This document shows, one piece after another, positions 24,739-33,486 of a DNA stretch of 59,511 nucleotides (positions within the stretch are counted from its first letter, which is position 1; each line of letters begins with the position of its first letter). A model generated the notes under the pieces. That model searched no databases. It was not told where the DNA came from and saw only the letters and a list, made by a program, of their open reading frames with translations. The translations under genes were made by a program, and so were the position numbers. Source of the DNA: Methylobacterium longum. Its GTDB lineage: Bacteria > Pseudomonadota > Alphaproteobacteria > Rhizobiales > Beijerinckiaceae. The stretch is taken from contig NZ_BPQS01000032.1 in the NCBI RefSeq assembly GCF_022179385.1, positions 1-59,511 of the forward strand, written 5' to 3'.

Positions 24739-24773
24739 GACGAAAACCCGCCGCGGCGCTAGGCCGGGCGGGC
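24739..24773 (-). terminator. Intrinsic terminator-like hairpin, leftward
   Basis: On the minus strand GCCCGCCCGGCC pairs with GGCGGG and is followed by TTTTCGTC. It lies downstream of the minus-strand gene pair at 25006-25499 and just before the gene at 24501-24734, consistent with transcript separation. Confidence 0.5.
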
Positions 24774-25005
24774 ATAGGTGAGTCTACGCTTGGGGTACTC
24801 TGTAGACACGCGAGCGGCTGATCGGTTCCGCGAGCGACCACCCGCCGGTCGGACAACGACGTGTCGACGGCCGGCGCCGGACACTCGCGCGTGGAGCCCT
24901 CGACCCGCTAGTCACCGTTAGGAAAGCGACCTCCACGCCCATCCAGAGTAGGCGAACGCCAGCGGGCGGCGCTTCCGGTACCGGATGTTCGAACTCGACG
25001 ACCGA

Positions 25006-25299
25006 TCAGCGCATCGCTGGTGCGCTCGCCCCCTCGATGACGACTTCCACGTCCAAGTTCAGGACGTGGGGATCGTCACCTTGTGGCTTCGAAAGACCGA
25101 GGCGAGGCTGCTCGTTTGTATTGCCGAGTTCGATCTCGCCGCGGACTCGTAGGAATGGAGACTCCGCCATCCCTGCCGCCGCTATGGCCGCCTGCCAGCC
25201 GCGTGTTCGGGGGACGATATCGCCGGTCTTCCTGAAGCCTCGCACCGATTTGGGTTCGAGGAGATCCCAAGGCATCGTGCGGAACCATCCGGCTTTCAC
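25006..25299 (-). CDS. Hypothetical protein
   Basis: 97 residues from a GTG that overlaps the stop of the gene at 25296-25499 (GTGA), which supports both. The first half reads MKAGWFRTMPWDLLEPKSVR and the end NLDVEVVIEGASAPAM suggests a beta-rich fold. No family is recognised. It is the second gene of a two-gene leftward operon that ends at the hairpin 24739-24773. Confidence 0.45.
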   Translation of the reverse strand: MKAGWFRTMPWDLLEPKSVRGFRKTGDIVPRTRGWQAAIAAAGMAESPFLRVRGEIELGNTNEQPRLGLSKPQGDDPHVLNLDVEVVIEGASAPAMR

Positions 25300-25499
25300 T
25301 TTGATCTGTCGCGCTCTGCCCCGAGGCTCGTCCCACCCCGGGCAGCCTCCTCCTTCTCGGTGCCGGCCCGCTCCATCGGGCCGTCCTGCGGCTTGATCGC
25401 GCCGGTCGCTGTGTCCCGCGGAGTATTAGCCAAGCCCTCGCTGGGCGGCTTGCCCTGGGGCATCCGCTGCGCCTGCGTGTTGGTGGGTTTATCGGCCAT
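25296..25499 (-). CDS. Small hydrophilic protein, unknown
   Basis: 67 residues, very polar and rich in Pro, Gly, Lys and Glu (MADKPTNTQAQRMPQGKPPS), probably intrinsically disordered. Short proteins of this style are common in Methylobacterium accessory DNA, with no assigned role. The four-base overlap with the downstream gene argues that it is translated. Confidence 0.5.
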   Translation of the reverse strand: MADKPTNTQAQRMPQGKPPSEGLANTPRDTATGAIKPQDGPMERAGTEKEEAARGGTSLGAERDRSK

Positions 25500-25698
25500 G
25501 TTGTGCCCCTTCAGGCGCCCAGTTCGCGCTCCTCATGCCAACGCGGCCCGTGTCGGCTCAGGTCCGGTCGGATGCCGTCAGGGCACATGCGAAGGCCCGT
25601 CGAGCCGTCACAAGGCCACTCGTGGAACATTATAGCTAGTGCTATGCATCCAACCGATCCTTGACCTGCCGTTTGCAGGCCGCCCTACCGGGGTGCCC

Positions 25699-26130
25699 GT
25701 GACACCGGAGGACGAAACTCAGTTCGAGCCTGGCCGCAGCGGCAACACCGCCGGTCGTCCCAAGGGCAGCCGCAACCGCCCGACACTCGCCCTTGAGGCC
25801 AATTTCGAGGGCAAGGCGGAAGCCCTGTTCCGCGAGGCAAACGAATTGGCGTTGGACGGAGACGGCCCGGCGCTGCGGCTTTGACTGGACCGGCTGCTGC
25901 CCGTCCGCCGAGATCGGCCCCTCACCCTTGTCCTGCCGCCGATCGACAGGCCGGCAGATCTGACACGCGCGACCCATGCCCTGATGCAGGGCGTGGCTGC
26001 CGGTGAGATCACCCCGTCCGAAGCCGGCGCGCTGTCCAAGCTGGTCGACGCCCACGGGAACGCGATCAAGTTGGCGGATCTGGCCGAACGCCTCGCCCGC
26101 ATCGAGGCGGCCCGCCGGACCAGTGCTCCG
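25699..26130 (+). pseudogene. DUF5681-type protein gene broken by an in-frame TGA
   Basis: The N-terminus FEPGRSGNTAGRPKGSRNRP is the DUF5681 signature found beside phage terminase and other mobile genes. The frame stops at TGA 25882-25884, exactly where relatives continue ALRLC-LDRLLP. Reading on in the same frame gives LDRLLPVRRDRPLTLVLPPI and GEITPSEAGALSKLVDAHG, the usual second half. A single TGC to TGA change explains the break. After about 26130 the frame loses family character. A GTG at 25699 is the likely start. It is probably non-functional, unless the short product is used alone. Confidence 0.7.
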
Positions 26131-26322
26131 ACCGCCCTCCGCGGATCATCCGATCGACGACGCAGCCGGCGATCTGCGGGCTACCGGGGGCCTGGTGAAC
26201 TGGCAACGCTGGGTGGCGCAGGGCAAGGCCACCGTGAGCATGGGCGCGCTGTGCCTCATCGGCGTGGAACTGACCGCCGAGGCGCGGGTAGCCCGGTTCG
26301 GCACGGAAGCGTGAGGACGAGA

Positions 26323-26598
26323 ATGACGGATGCGGTGCGCGACAATCCCGACCAGAGCCGGTTCGAACTGGAGGTCGACGGTAAGATCGCCTTTGCGAGC
26401 TACCGACGCGAACCCGGCAAACTCGTCGTCACCTACGTCTACGCACCGCCCGTCCTGCGCGGCACCGGGGCTGCCGACCGGCTCATGGAAGGCGTGATGG
26501 TGCGCGCCCGATCAGGAGGAGACCGGATCGTGCCTCTGTGCGGCTACGCCAGGGCTTGGTTGCGCAGGCACAGCGCGCATCACGATCTTCTCGCGTGA
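26323..26598 (+). CDS. GNAT-like N-acetyltransferase (YjdJ type)
   Basis: 91 residues, the small size of the YjdJ/GtlA-like acetyltransferase domain. FELEVDGKIAFASYRREPGK and VVTYVYAPPVLRGTGAADRL carry the strand-turn-glycine loop for acetyl-CoA (RGTGAADRLM), and the end VPLCGYARAWLRRH matches the family's conserved C-terminal helix. Substrates of these mini-acetyltransferases are unknown. The ATG at 26323 follows GAGGACGAGA. It stands nine bases after a short frame of no clear identity. Confidence 0.75.
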   Translation: MTDAVRDNPDQSRFELEVDGKIAFASYRREPGKLVVTYVYAPPVLRGTGAADRLMEGVMVRARSGGDRIVPLCGYARAWLRRHSAHHDLLA

Positions 26599-26807
26599 GG
26601 CGTTGCCAGGCTGCCCTCCGCGCCAGCCGCTTCCGGCAACCTCTTCAAGGACGTGGTGCTGAGCCGAGGGCGGAGGATGGCCGCGGCAGATCGCGCTCGA
26701 CGTCGCGAAGCGGTACGGCGCGGATGCGGAAGGCGGAGCAAGACTCCACGGGCCGTAAGGTCTTCAGGAACGAGGGCGAGACGTTCCTCGGCCCGCCCGC
26801 AGGCGCC

Positions 26808-27290
26808 TCAACGCTCGTCCGGCTCGATCCGCTCGTACAGGCCGGCCACTCGTTCCGCCAACTGGCGGTAACTCTGCACCGCGGCCTTAACGCGACCGGC
26901 CGCGCATTGGCCCTGGGCGGACCGGTAGTCGAGCAGCATCACCTTGAAGCCTCCACGCTCGAACGTCGCGTTGCCGAGGCTGGCCCGGCGCTGGATCTCG
27001 CGCTCGAACCAGGGAGCGACCTCGGCCGCCGCCGTAAGGCACGGAGCGAGGCGCGCCGGCGTGTTGTGGGCCTGCGTCAGGGGTGGGGAGAGGAGCATCA
27101 CGCCCCAGAACGCCGCGGTGGCGATGCCAAAGGAGAGCACGAACAGACGCACCCGCCCGAGCCGGCGTCGCGCGGGCTCCTCAATGCGGACGCGGGCCCG
27201 GGCGTCGAGGGTCGCGTCGTATTCGCCATGGCAGTGGGTGTAGTGGACGGATCCGTCCGCGCGGCGATGGAGAACGGGGCTCTGTAACAT
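26808..27290 (-). CDS. Hypothetical single-span membrane protein
   Basis: 160 residues from ATG 27290. A cytoplasmic part of about 50 residues includes VHYTHCHGEYDATLDARARV. A membrane span follows (LFVLSFGIATAAFWGVMLL), then a polar outer domain of about 85 residues (NATFERGGFKVMLLDYRSAQ). No family is recognised. A longer upstream extension is open to 27440 but looks like shadow sequence. Confidence 0.45.
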   Translation of the reverse strand: MLQSPVLHRRADGSVHYTHCHGEYDATLDARARVRIEEPARRRLGRVRLFVLSFGIATAAFWGVMLLSPPLTQAHNTPARLAPCLTAAAEVAPWFEREIQRRASLGNATFERGGFKVMLLDYRSAQGQCAAGRVKAAVQSYRQLAERVAGLYERIEPDER

Positions 27291-27653
27291 TTGCGCACTC
27301 CAAGTCCGAGATTGGACGCAAACGCAACGGACGCAGGACCTTCGATTGATGCGGTCCACGGCCACGCACCGGGCCGGCAGGGCGATTCGGCGCGCCGCAG
27401 TAATTGGAGTGCATCCTAGGCCGATGATTGAGGTCGTCAAATAGAAATTTTATCTATCTTGACGGGAATACTAGATGTCGACTCCTCATCGGCAGCTCCT
27501 GTGCAACATCGCCCATTGCCTTGGGCGGCAGAGGGCCAAGGGGGAATGGCCCTCGGTTTCTGGCGACCGGTTCAAGGCTGTGGGGCCGAGCCGAGGGCGC
27601 CCGACGGCTCCGGCGGAGCCAGCCTGATATGCGGCGGCTTGATCGGCGCACGC
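27291..27653. other. Intergenic region, no gene seen
   Basis: Contains a short AT-rich tract (27438-27470) that could be a promoter for the leftward gene 26808-27290. No gene, repeat or RNA structure was recognised. Confidence 0.4.
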
Positions 27654-28067
27654 CTACTCGGTTGGGGCCGGGGCCGGTGACGACAGAGGTTTCCCCTTCT
27701 GCACCGTGAACGTGACGAACAGCTTGGTCGCCTCGGATCCATTCTGCAGCATGTGCGGCGTTTCGGCTGCGGTTACCCAGGATGCGCCGGGCTTGAGCAT
27801 CTGCGCTTCCTTGCCCTTGACGCGCAGCTCGCCGACGCCTCCGACCGTGTAGCCTGCCTCGGTGCCGGGATGCGTGTGCCAATCAAGGACAAAATTCGGT
27901 TCCAGATCGACCACGACCTGAAGGGTCTCGTAGCCCTCCACGGGACCATCGACCCGAGAAGTAATCGCCCGCTTTATGCCGCTCGGCGCTTGTGCCGACG
28001 CGTCATCCGCTGCCAAGCCGATTGCTGCGCAGACCGCGCAGCCGGTAAACATCCGCCTGCTCAACAT
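27654..28067 (-). CDS. Exported cupin-domain protein
   Basis: 137 residues. MLSRRMFTGCAVCAAIGLAA is a signal peptide with a Tat-like RRMF. The rest is a small single-domain cupin. Cupin motif 1 (DWHTHPGTEAGYTVGGVGEL) supplies metal-binding histidines and glutamate, and motif 2 includes the histidine in AAETPHMLQNGS. Single cupins of this kind may sense or modify small molecules in the periplasm; the substrate is unknown. GAGGAGGACATGC precedes the ATG. Confidence 0.8.
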   Translation of the reverse strand: MLSRRMFTGCAVCAAIGLAADDASAQAPSGIKRAITSRVDGPVEGYETLQVVVDLEPNFVLDWHTHPGTEAGYTVGGVGELRVKGKEAQMLKPGASWVTAAETPHMLQNGSEATKLFVTFTVQKGKPLSSPAPAPTE

Positions 28068-28359
28068 GCATGTCCTCCTCTCGCGCGCGTCCTTGAAATT
28101 CGAAGCCTGGACGCGTCATTCGTGGTCGGAGCGTGTGCTTTAACCAATCGAAGTGCCGTGTATATGGATGCACGTGATCGCAATCCAGGACAATCGGCAT
28201 GAGCTAGAGACTGTCATCGTGATTGCGACGTGGGGCAGATACTCAATTGTTGGGCCGCGCGGGTCGCGGCCTCGGTTCCCGGCAATCTCTTCCACGACCG
28301 GGTGTCGCAGCCGGGGTCGGACGATGGCTTCGGCCGGCGGGGGGGCTGAGCCCCCCCTC

Positions 28360-28743
28360 TTAGGGACCGTACCTCGCCGGCATCATCGACGGAGCGGCAC
28401 GCGACGCGTTGGACGCGGCGAAGGAGGCGACGAAGCCGGCCAGGGAGCGAACATCGTCCGGCTGGCGCGGATCCCGCGCGACCGCGGCAGCCTCCCGTTC
28501 GAGCCGAAGATTACAAGCCTTCGAGGGCAGGCCGACATCCGGCGTGCAGGCATCGTGGCGGGCACAGGCCGCGTCGAGAGCGTCAATCGGTGGCAGCGGT
28601 GCGTTGTTGCCCGGGCCACAGTAGTTGCCGTGGATGAGAAGCGTTGGCCCGCCATTGGCGGCGGGCTGTGCCAACGACGGGGCAGCCCAGGCGGTGACGA
28701 GGAGGAGCGGAGCGGCGAGGCCGATAGCGGTGCGAGGCGACAT
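28360..28743 (-). CDS. Secreted phospholipase A2-like protein
   Basis: 127 residues. A signal peptide spans residues 1-25 (ending SLAQP). The core HGNYCGPGNNAPLPPIDALD, then ACARHDACTP, matches the phospholipase A2 pattern: a calcium-loop-like CGPGN and the catalytic His-Asp in CxxHDxC. These enzymes release a fatty acid from phospholipid. The remaining disulfide pattern of eukaryotic enzymes is absent, as in other bacterial PLA2-like proteins. It stands alone on the minus strand with GGAGGGTCTCCACC before the ATG. Activity is untested; the motif match is visible directly. Confidence 0.7.
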   Translation of the reverse strand: MSPRTAIGLAAPLLLVTAWAAPSLAQPAANGGPTLLIHGNYCGPGNNAPLPPIDALDAACARHDACTPDVGLPSKACNLRLEREAAAVARDPRQPDDVRSLAGFVASFAASNASRAAPSMMPARYGP

Positions 28744-29074
28744 GGTGGAGACCCTCCAGCACCGACTCCGCAGAGTCTCATCGGCGATGACGGTGCGCGA
28801 TATGGTTGATCACCGTGCGTCATTCCGCGATGTGCTCTGAAGCACGACCCCTATTCAGAAGACGCTCCATCCACGCGGCTGGCGCCATGGTGCTGGCGAA
28901 CTCTTCCGCGACGGGGTGCAGAACGATGGACGGCGGATGGCGTGGGCGGATCCGGGATCGGCGCTCGCTAACCCTCGTGCTCTCTGATAGATTGACACAT
29001 CACTGATCGTGACCCTCGGGCATCGGTGGCTGAGAGAGACGTGTGCTCCCGCCTTATTTCGGCAGGAGGACCGC
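28744..29074. other. Intergenic region, no gene seen
   Basis: About 330 bases with divergent flanking genes, so promoters for both presumably lie here. No specific box or RNA structure stood out. Confidence 0.4.
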
Positions 29075-29371
29075 ATGTTCTATTTCCAATGCAAGGGCTC
29101 TGATAGCGTAACGCTGCTGGATACGCGGCGCGCTGGCCGTCACAGCACTTATCTCGGCCCACACTGCCAATCGTGCTGGCGCGTGGAGGCCGAGCTTTGT
29201 GGACGGGGCTCAAAGCCGTGGTCGTGGGCGATCTACTCTTCGGATACCTGGCTTGCGGCCGATCGGTCAGAGCCCATGTTCCGTACTTCGGAAGCCGCGC
29301 GGCGGGTCGGTGCGTTGATAGTCGCGCAGCTTGATCCGGGATCGAAGCCGCGGCGCTCTGAACTCCATTAA
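29075..29371 (+). CDS. Hypothetical protein
   Basis: 98 residues from ATG 29075, which has AGGAGGA at 29064-29070. It is soluble, with several tryptophans and cysteines (LGPHCQSCWRVEAELCGRGS, then WSWAIYSSDTW) and a helical C-terminus. The CQSC pair could bind metal or form a disulfide. No family is recognised. Confidence 0.45.
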   Translation: MFYFQCKGSDSVTLLDTRRAGRHSTYLGPHCQSCWRVEAELCGRGSKPWSWAIYSSDTWLAADRSEPMFRTSEAARRVGALIVAQLDPGSKPRRSELH

Positions 29372-29551
29372 TGCCGACCGGCCATCAAAGGGCTGAGCCT
29401 AGGCGATCACGGCCCATGGCGAGCAGACGTAGTCAGTGCGGTTCAAGGTCGTTTGTCTCAAGCGAATGTCACGCGCGGTGATGCCCGTTGAACTCGGCGT
29501 GGTCCCGGCTCTTTTGGCCGAAGAACCAAACTATCGACTGAAGTCGGGCGG

Positions 29552-29656
29552 TCATAGCGCGTCCCACATCCACGCCGCTCCCATCATCGCGCCGCCGCCT
29601 ATCATCAAGGCGACTACGATGTAGGCGTGCAGGCGATCGTAGATGGAGATGGGCAT
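29552..29656 (-). CDS. Very small membrane protein, unknown
   Basis: 34 residues, nearly all one membrane helix (AYIVVALMIGGGAMMGAAWM). The ribosome binding site is weak. It is reported because similar tiny membrane frames occur nearby; it may be chance. Confidence 0.25.
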   Translation of the reverse strand: MPISIYDRLHAYIVVALMIGGGAMMGAAWMWDAL

Positions 29657-29860
29657 TGCAGGCAGCCCCGATCGAGCGAGACTGTAGGATCCTGCAGGCC
29701 AGGCGGCACGCCACATTCATAGGTTAGCAGAACGTTAACTCACGGGCGGCGTGATCTGGTTGCCACAGTTTCGGCTCACTTCAGCCGCCCGAAGCAAGGC
29801 CCTCGTCCAGCATCTAAGAGCGCTTCGCCTTCGAGGCTTCCCGTGTGGGGCAGCGAATGG

Positions 29861-30145
29861 CTACCCTAGGGTCACCGCGCCGTCGATCTGATTGACTGCG
29901 ATCACGCGAGGACCCCGAACCTCTGGCTCCCGCTGCTCCCAGGCCGACAGGGCGCCGTTGGCTGCCTCGACAATCGCTCCCGGAGAGCCGCTGCCGATCT
30001 GCGGACGGATCGCCTCGACGAGCCGCGTCAGGATCGTCTGTTCCTCAAGCGGGTGAGCCGGCATCGTCGCCTGCCGGCAGAACGCCACGTAGACGTTCTC
30101 GGCAATGGTGCGGGCGGCACGATCGAGATCCGGCGTGTCATTCAT
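29861..30145 (-). CDS. Hypothetical protein
   Basis: 94 residues from ATG 30145. It is a soluble, helical protein (LDRAARTIAENVYVAFCRQA, then TILTRLVEAIRP) with a short beta C-terminus. No family is recognised. An upstream in-frame start at 30211 would add a basic leader without clear support. Confidence 0.4.
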   Translation of the reverse strand: MNDTPDLDRAARTIAENVYVAFCRQATMPAHPLEEQTILTRLVEAIRPQIGSGSPGAIVEAANGALSAWEQREPEVRGPRVIAVNQIDGAVTLG

Positions 30146-30419
30146 TTCATAGGGCCCTTTGTGTCCAGGTGTTCGGCGAGGATCATGACACGCTGCCTGC
30201 AACACCGGCACACGAACCGAGTGCTGTCATCCGCCGGACGGATCAACTTCACGAGGCGATCAAACGCAGCGCGACGGGATGCGCGCGCGAAGCGATCTGT
30301 GGCGTGCGGCCGCCACGCGGCAATGGCGACACGCCTTCCAGCTGCCCAGTTTACGCTGACCTTCGAGGCTACGTCCGATATGGCAGGAACGGAGTAGCGC
30401 GTTAGCCGTTCCTGCCGCG

Positions 30420-30878
30420 ATGACCTACCATGTGGCTCTCGCGGGTTCAGTCCTCGCCGGTGTGGCGCTCTGGGTCGGTGTCTACACCGCCCTGTTGCCG
30501 AACCATGCGCCCGCCTCCTCCCACAAGTGGGAGGTGAGCACGTCCGAAGGCGCGACGAGCGCAGACTTCGAACTGGAAGCCTCACCGCCACGACGGTGGG
30601 CCGACCTGCCGCGTGAAGCCCCCGTGTCGGCCAGCGATCTGCCGGTCCGGGAGGAGAGCCTCTCCACAGCGATCGTGCCGGACCTGGGCCACGCTCGACC
30701 TGTCGACCGCCCGGATGGTCTCTCGCAGATCCGCAGGGTGGCGCGTCCGGACATCCTCATCAGGCGGCGCCTCATAGGCGAACGGGCCTATACGCCACGA
30801 CGCGTTCACGCGCGGCCACGATACAGGCGCAGGCAGGAGCCGATCCAGTTCAGCTTGGCAACGCGCTCCTCGTCCTGA
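30420..30878 (+). CDS. Hypothetical membrane-anchored protein
   Basis: 152 residues. An N-terminal hydrophobic segment (residues 5-26, VALAGSVLAGVALWVGVYTA) could anchor or export the protein. The rest is polar and ends in a strongly basic, arginine-rich tail. No conserved domain is seen. Coding status is supported mainly by the clean N-terminal helix. Confidence 0.35.
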   Translation: MTYHVALAGSVLAGVALWVGVYTALLPNHAPASSHKWEVSTSEGATSADFELEASPPRRWADLPREAPVSASDLPVREESLSTAIVPDLGHARPVDRPDGLSQIRRVARPDILIRRRLIGERAYTPRRVHARPRYRRRQEPIQFSLATRSSS

Positions 30879-30987
30879 ACGTCATCTCGGGGACCAACCC
30901 GCCACGATGATGGGAACGGTATCGCGAGGCTCGCCGTAAGAACCGAGCGGCCTGGTCCAAGGCCGCATGGTTTTGATGGGGGCATTC

Positions 30988-31698
30988 ATGCGCGTTCTCG
31001 TGCGCACGATCATGGCGGCCAGCCTGATCATGGCAGACGCCGCTCAAGCTGCCTCTCTGACCGCAACGCAAGGTGGACAGCAGGCGGAGACCCAAGTGAC
31101 GCCCTACGAGGCGCGCCTGAAGAACATCCTGGATCGCGACGAGAAGAGCTGGAAGCGCCTTTCCGCTTCGATCTGCGCCGGGTGTGGTGCGCCTCCCCCA
31201 CCGCTGGAGATTGCTAACGCCACGCCGTCGTATGTGCGGGCGCAACGCGAGGCCGCTGCAGCGCCGCCCCCTCCTGCGACAACGGCCTCCAAGCACGCCG
31301 CGCGGCCGGCTTCGGTTCAGAGCGCAGCCTTGCGAGAATATGAAGGGGCGCGCACGCGTGTGGTGCGGTCCAGCTCAACCCACGTGCGCTTGACGGCCAA
31401 GGCGCGGCGGTACGCACGGTATGCACGCCTGCGCCTGATCCGGCATCAGAGGCGCTTGGCGCTCCTTCAAGCCCAAAGAAGGCATGCCCTGCTCGCGGCA
31501 CGGGCCCAGCAGACTGCCCATCGGGTAAGAGTGGCAGGTCTGGGGCTCGGCGGCTCAGAACGGGAGGAGGCCCGCTTCGGTGACGAGCGACGTCCTGTGC
31601 CGCTCCCGCCTGAGCGCCCCGACATGCTGTGCGCTGATGATCGTGGGGTCGCCAAGACCGGTTTCCGACCGTCATCGGCCTGTGTCAGCCCCCGCTGA
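30988..31698 (+). CDS. Hypothetical exported basic protein
   Basis: 236 residues from the ATG at 30988; an in-frame ATG at 30967 would add seven. The signal peptide is MRVLVRTIMAASLIMADAAQ, cut near QAAS. The middle (residues 60-130) is Ala/Pro-rich, and a long basic helix rich in Arg, Leu and Ala follows (RYARYARLRLIRHQRRLALL), possibly coiled coil. No known family. It may bind nucleic acid or membrane surfaces, but nothing decides this. Confidence 0.4.
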   Translation: MRVLVRTIMAASLIMADAAQAASLTATQGGQQAETQVTPYEARLKNILDRDEKSWKRLSASICAGCGAPPPPLEIANATPSYVRAQREAAAAPPPPATTASKHAARPASVQSAALREYEGARTRVVRSSSTHVRLTAKARRYARYARLRLIRHQRRLALLQAQRRHALLAARAQQTAHRVRVAGLGLGGSEREEARFGDERRPVPLPPERPDMLCADDRGVAKTGFRPSSACVSPR

Positions 31699-31750
31699 AC
31701 GATGCCGCGAGGGACCGGTAAGGCCGCCGCCTTCCGCTTCGCATCGAGGC

Positions 31751-31915
31751 ATGAGCGTCGCGCCGGACGCCGCGCTCCGGCGCGACGCGATCCCGGACAT
31801 GACACGGCGCCTGGACGGGTTCGCACGTGGAGTGGGCTTCGACGAAGCGACCCCGCGGCAGATCGTCGAGAAGGTCGCGAGGGGGGCGCGCCAGCACCGT
31901 GAAGCCGGCCCGTGA
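31751..31915 (+). CDS. Small hypothetical protein
   Basis: 54 residues, soluble and helical (RRLDGFARGVGFDEATPRQI). The frame is open further upstream, but the sequence there is arginine/serine-rich shadow type. No family is recognised and support is weak. Confidence 0.25.
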   Translation: MSVAPDAALRRDAIPDMTRRLDGFARGVGFDEATPRQIVEKVARGARQHREAGP

Positions 31916-31950
31916 GCCCTTGCCGCCGAACCTGGCCTGAACTCAGCGCC

Positions 31951-32343
31951 TCATCGGCTGGCAGCCTTCCGAGCGAACTCCCAGACCGGCACGCCCCAGA
32001 CCTGCCCCTGCCGGTCGCGGTAGGCCGCCGTCTGCTCGAACAATATGCGGTGCGCCTCGACGCTACGCGCCGGGGTGCCGCCAACCATCAGGGCCCCGCA
32101 ATAATCGACCCGCAGGGTGCCGTGGTCCGCATGCACGCCGAAGAGCTGCGGCGCCGTCCAGCCGAGCCGGTGGGCCTCTGCGCCGTGCTGGTCGCAGAAG
32201 GCCATGGCGTTGGAGCGGATCGCGGCCCACTTCGCCGGCGCCAGATACCGGCACGGCGAGGCGTGTTCGGACAGGCGCTCGATCTGATCGCGCCAGGAGG
32301 CGACGGCGGGCGAGAGTTCGGCGGGTGCGAGGCTGGATGACAT
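31951..32343 (-). CDS. Conserved-type hypothetical protein
   Basis: 130 residues. ASWRDQIERLSEHASPCRYL, then MAFCDQHGAEAHRLGWTAPQ and FGVHADHGTLRVDYCGALMV, resemble a family of rhizobial and Methylobacterium mobile-element proteins that recur near plasmid and phage genes, with unknown function. Well-distributed aromatic residues and a single clean frame support coding. Nothing indicates an enzyme. Confidence 0.55.
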   Translation of the reverse strand: MSSSLAPAELSPAVASWRDQIERLSEHASPCRYLAPAKWAAIRSNAMAFCDQHGAEAHRLGWTAPQLFGVHADHGTLRVDYCGALMVGGTPARSVEAHRILFEQTAAYRDRQGQVWGVPVWEFARKAASR

Positions 32344-32553
32344 GCCCGCCGCGGTAGAGCCACAGCCTTAACGAGCGGTTCGTTCGCCCTTACCCGATCT
32401 GCTCACGGGCGGGGGAGCGTCCGATCTCACCCGCGGTGAGCCGAGCCGATACGCACCGCGGCTCGGAGACAGGAGTACGGCGGGCGGTTGGCGGCCTCTG
32501 TGCTGACTTCGAGGACGGCTGTTCCGGGCCGGGACGGCGCACAAGGTCACCGT

Positions 32554-33006
32554 TTAATCGTGTCCCGCTGCTGGCATGGCTCGGAAGCTGATCGCCATGC
32601 GGTTGTAGGCGTTCATGAGGCCGATCGCGATGGTCAGATCAGCGAGTTCCTTTCCGTTGAACACGCGCGACACCGCCGCGAAGGCTGAGTCCGGCACGCC
32701 GGTCTCCGAGACGCGCGTCACCGACTCGGCCCAGCCCAGCGCGGCGCGCTCCTGCGGATTGAACAACATGCCCGCCTCTCGCCAGACCGGGACGAGAACC
32801 AGCTTCTCGGTGGCCAATCCCGCCGTAAGGATGTCGCGCGCGTGCATGTCGATGCAGTAGGCGCAGCCGTTGATCTGCGAGACCCGCAGATAGACGAGAT
32901 CGATCAGTTCCTTCGGCAACCCACATCGACCGACATAAGCATGCACACCGCCCAACGCCTTCATCCCATCGGGCGCGAAGCTGTTGTAGTCGAGGCGTTG
33001 GTTCAT
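32554..33006 (-). CDS. AhpD-like/carboxymuconolactone decarboxylase family peroxidase
   Basis: 150 residues, one CMD domain. The redox motif is the CxxC in NGCAYCIDMHARD, with the downstream histidine, as in AhpD-like alkylhydroperoxidases. ELIDLVYLRVSQINGCAYCI and AVTRVSETGVPD-type helices fit the family. It would reduce hydroperoxides using an unidentified thiol donor. It is monocistronic on the minus strand. Many family members are uncharacterised, so the exact substrate is open. Confidence 0.85.
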   Translation of the reverse strand: MNQRLDYNSFAPDGMKALGGVHAYVGRCGLPKELIDLVYLRVSQINGCAYCIDMHARDILTAGLATEKLVLVPVWREAGMLFNPQERAALGWAESVTRVSETGVPDSAFAAVSRVFNGKELADLTIAIGLMNAYNRMAISFRAMPAAGHD

Positions 33007-33486
33007 CGCGAGAGCCTCTCAGAAGCCCTGCTGCAGGGCAGTCTGAGGTTATCTACTCCTTCCGATCCAGGAACCAGATCCCGGCCCCGCCGCCGGTCTC
33101 GGGGGTGAACGTCAGGTCCCGGTCATCGCGGTGGAGATGTTGCCGTGAGCGGGGTGAAGGCGATCCCCAAGGGCACACACGACGCAGGCCGGCTCAAAGC
33201 GGCCGCATCTTGCCACCGTTCACAGGAGTTCGCGGCGATCCGGCGACAGCGCTGGGGCCGATGTTGGGGCGCCGACACCGATGGGCCTAGACGCTTCAAC
33301 CAACACAGCAATTTAGCCAGTTGAGTTGGCGGAGGGAGCGTCTCTCTAAGAGCCGTCCGCCGGTGTCTCCGCGTGTCGGTAACCCATTGTTTTTCCCGGA
33401 CCGACCTCCCCTTATCTGTCTTTCTGTACACGCATAGACACGCTACAATCCGGCTTCTATTTGTAGGTAGCACTGTAGGTATCCCG
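33007..33486. other. Intergenic region before the integrase
   Basis: About 480 bases. The part near 33400-33480 is AT-richer and probably holds the integrase promoter and an attachment site. I could not find a tRNA gene or a matching direct repeat at a distal end. Confidence 0.4.

Noticed and set aside
26003..26314. Frame ending VNWQRWVAQGKATVSMGALC before the acetyltransferase gene.
   Set aside because: The end looks somewhat protein-like, but the start overlaps the broken DUF5681 gene and no family or ribosome binding site supports it.
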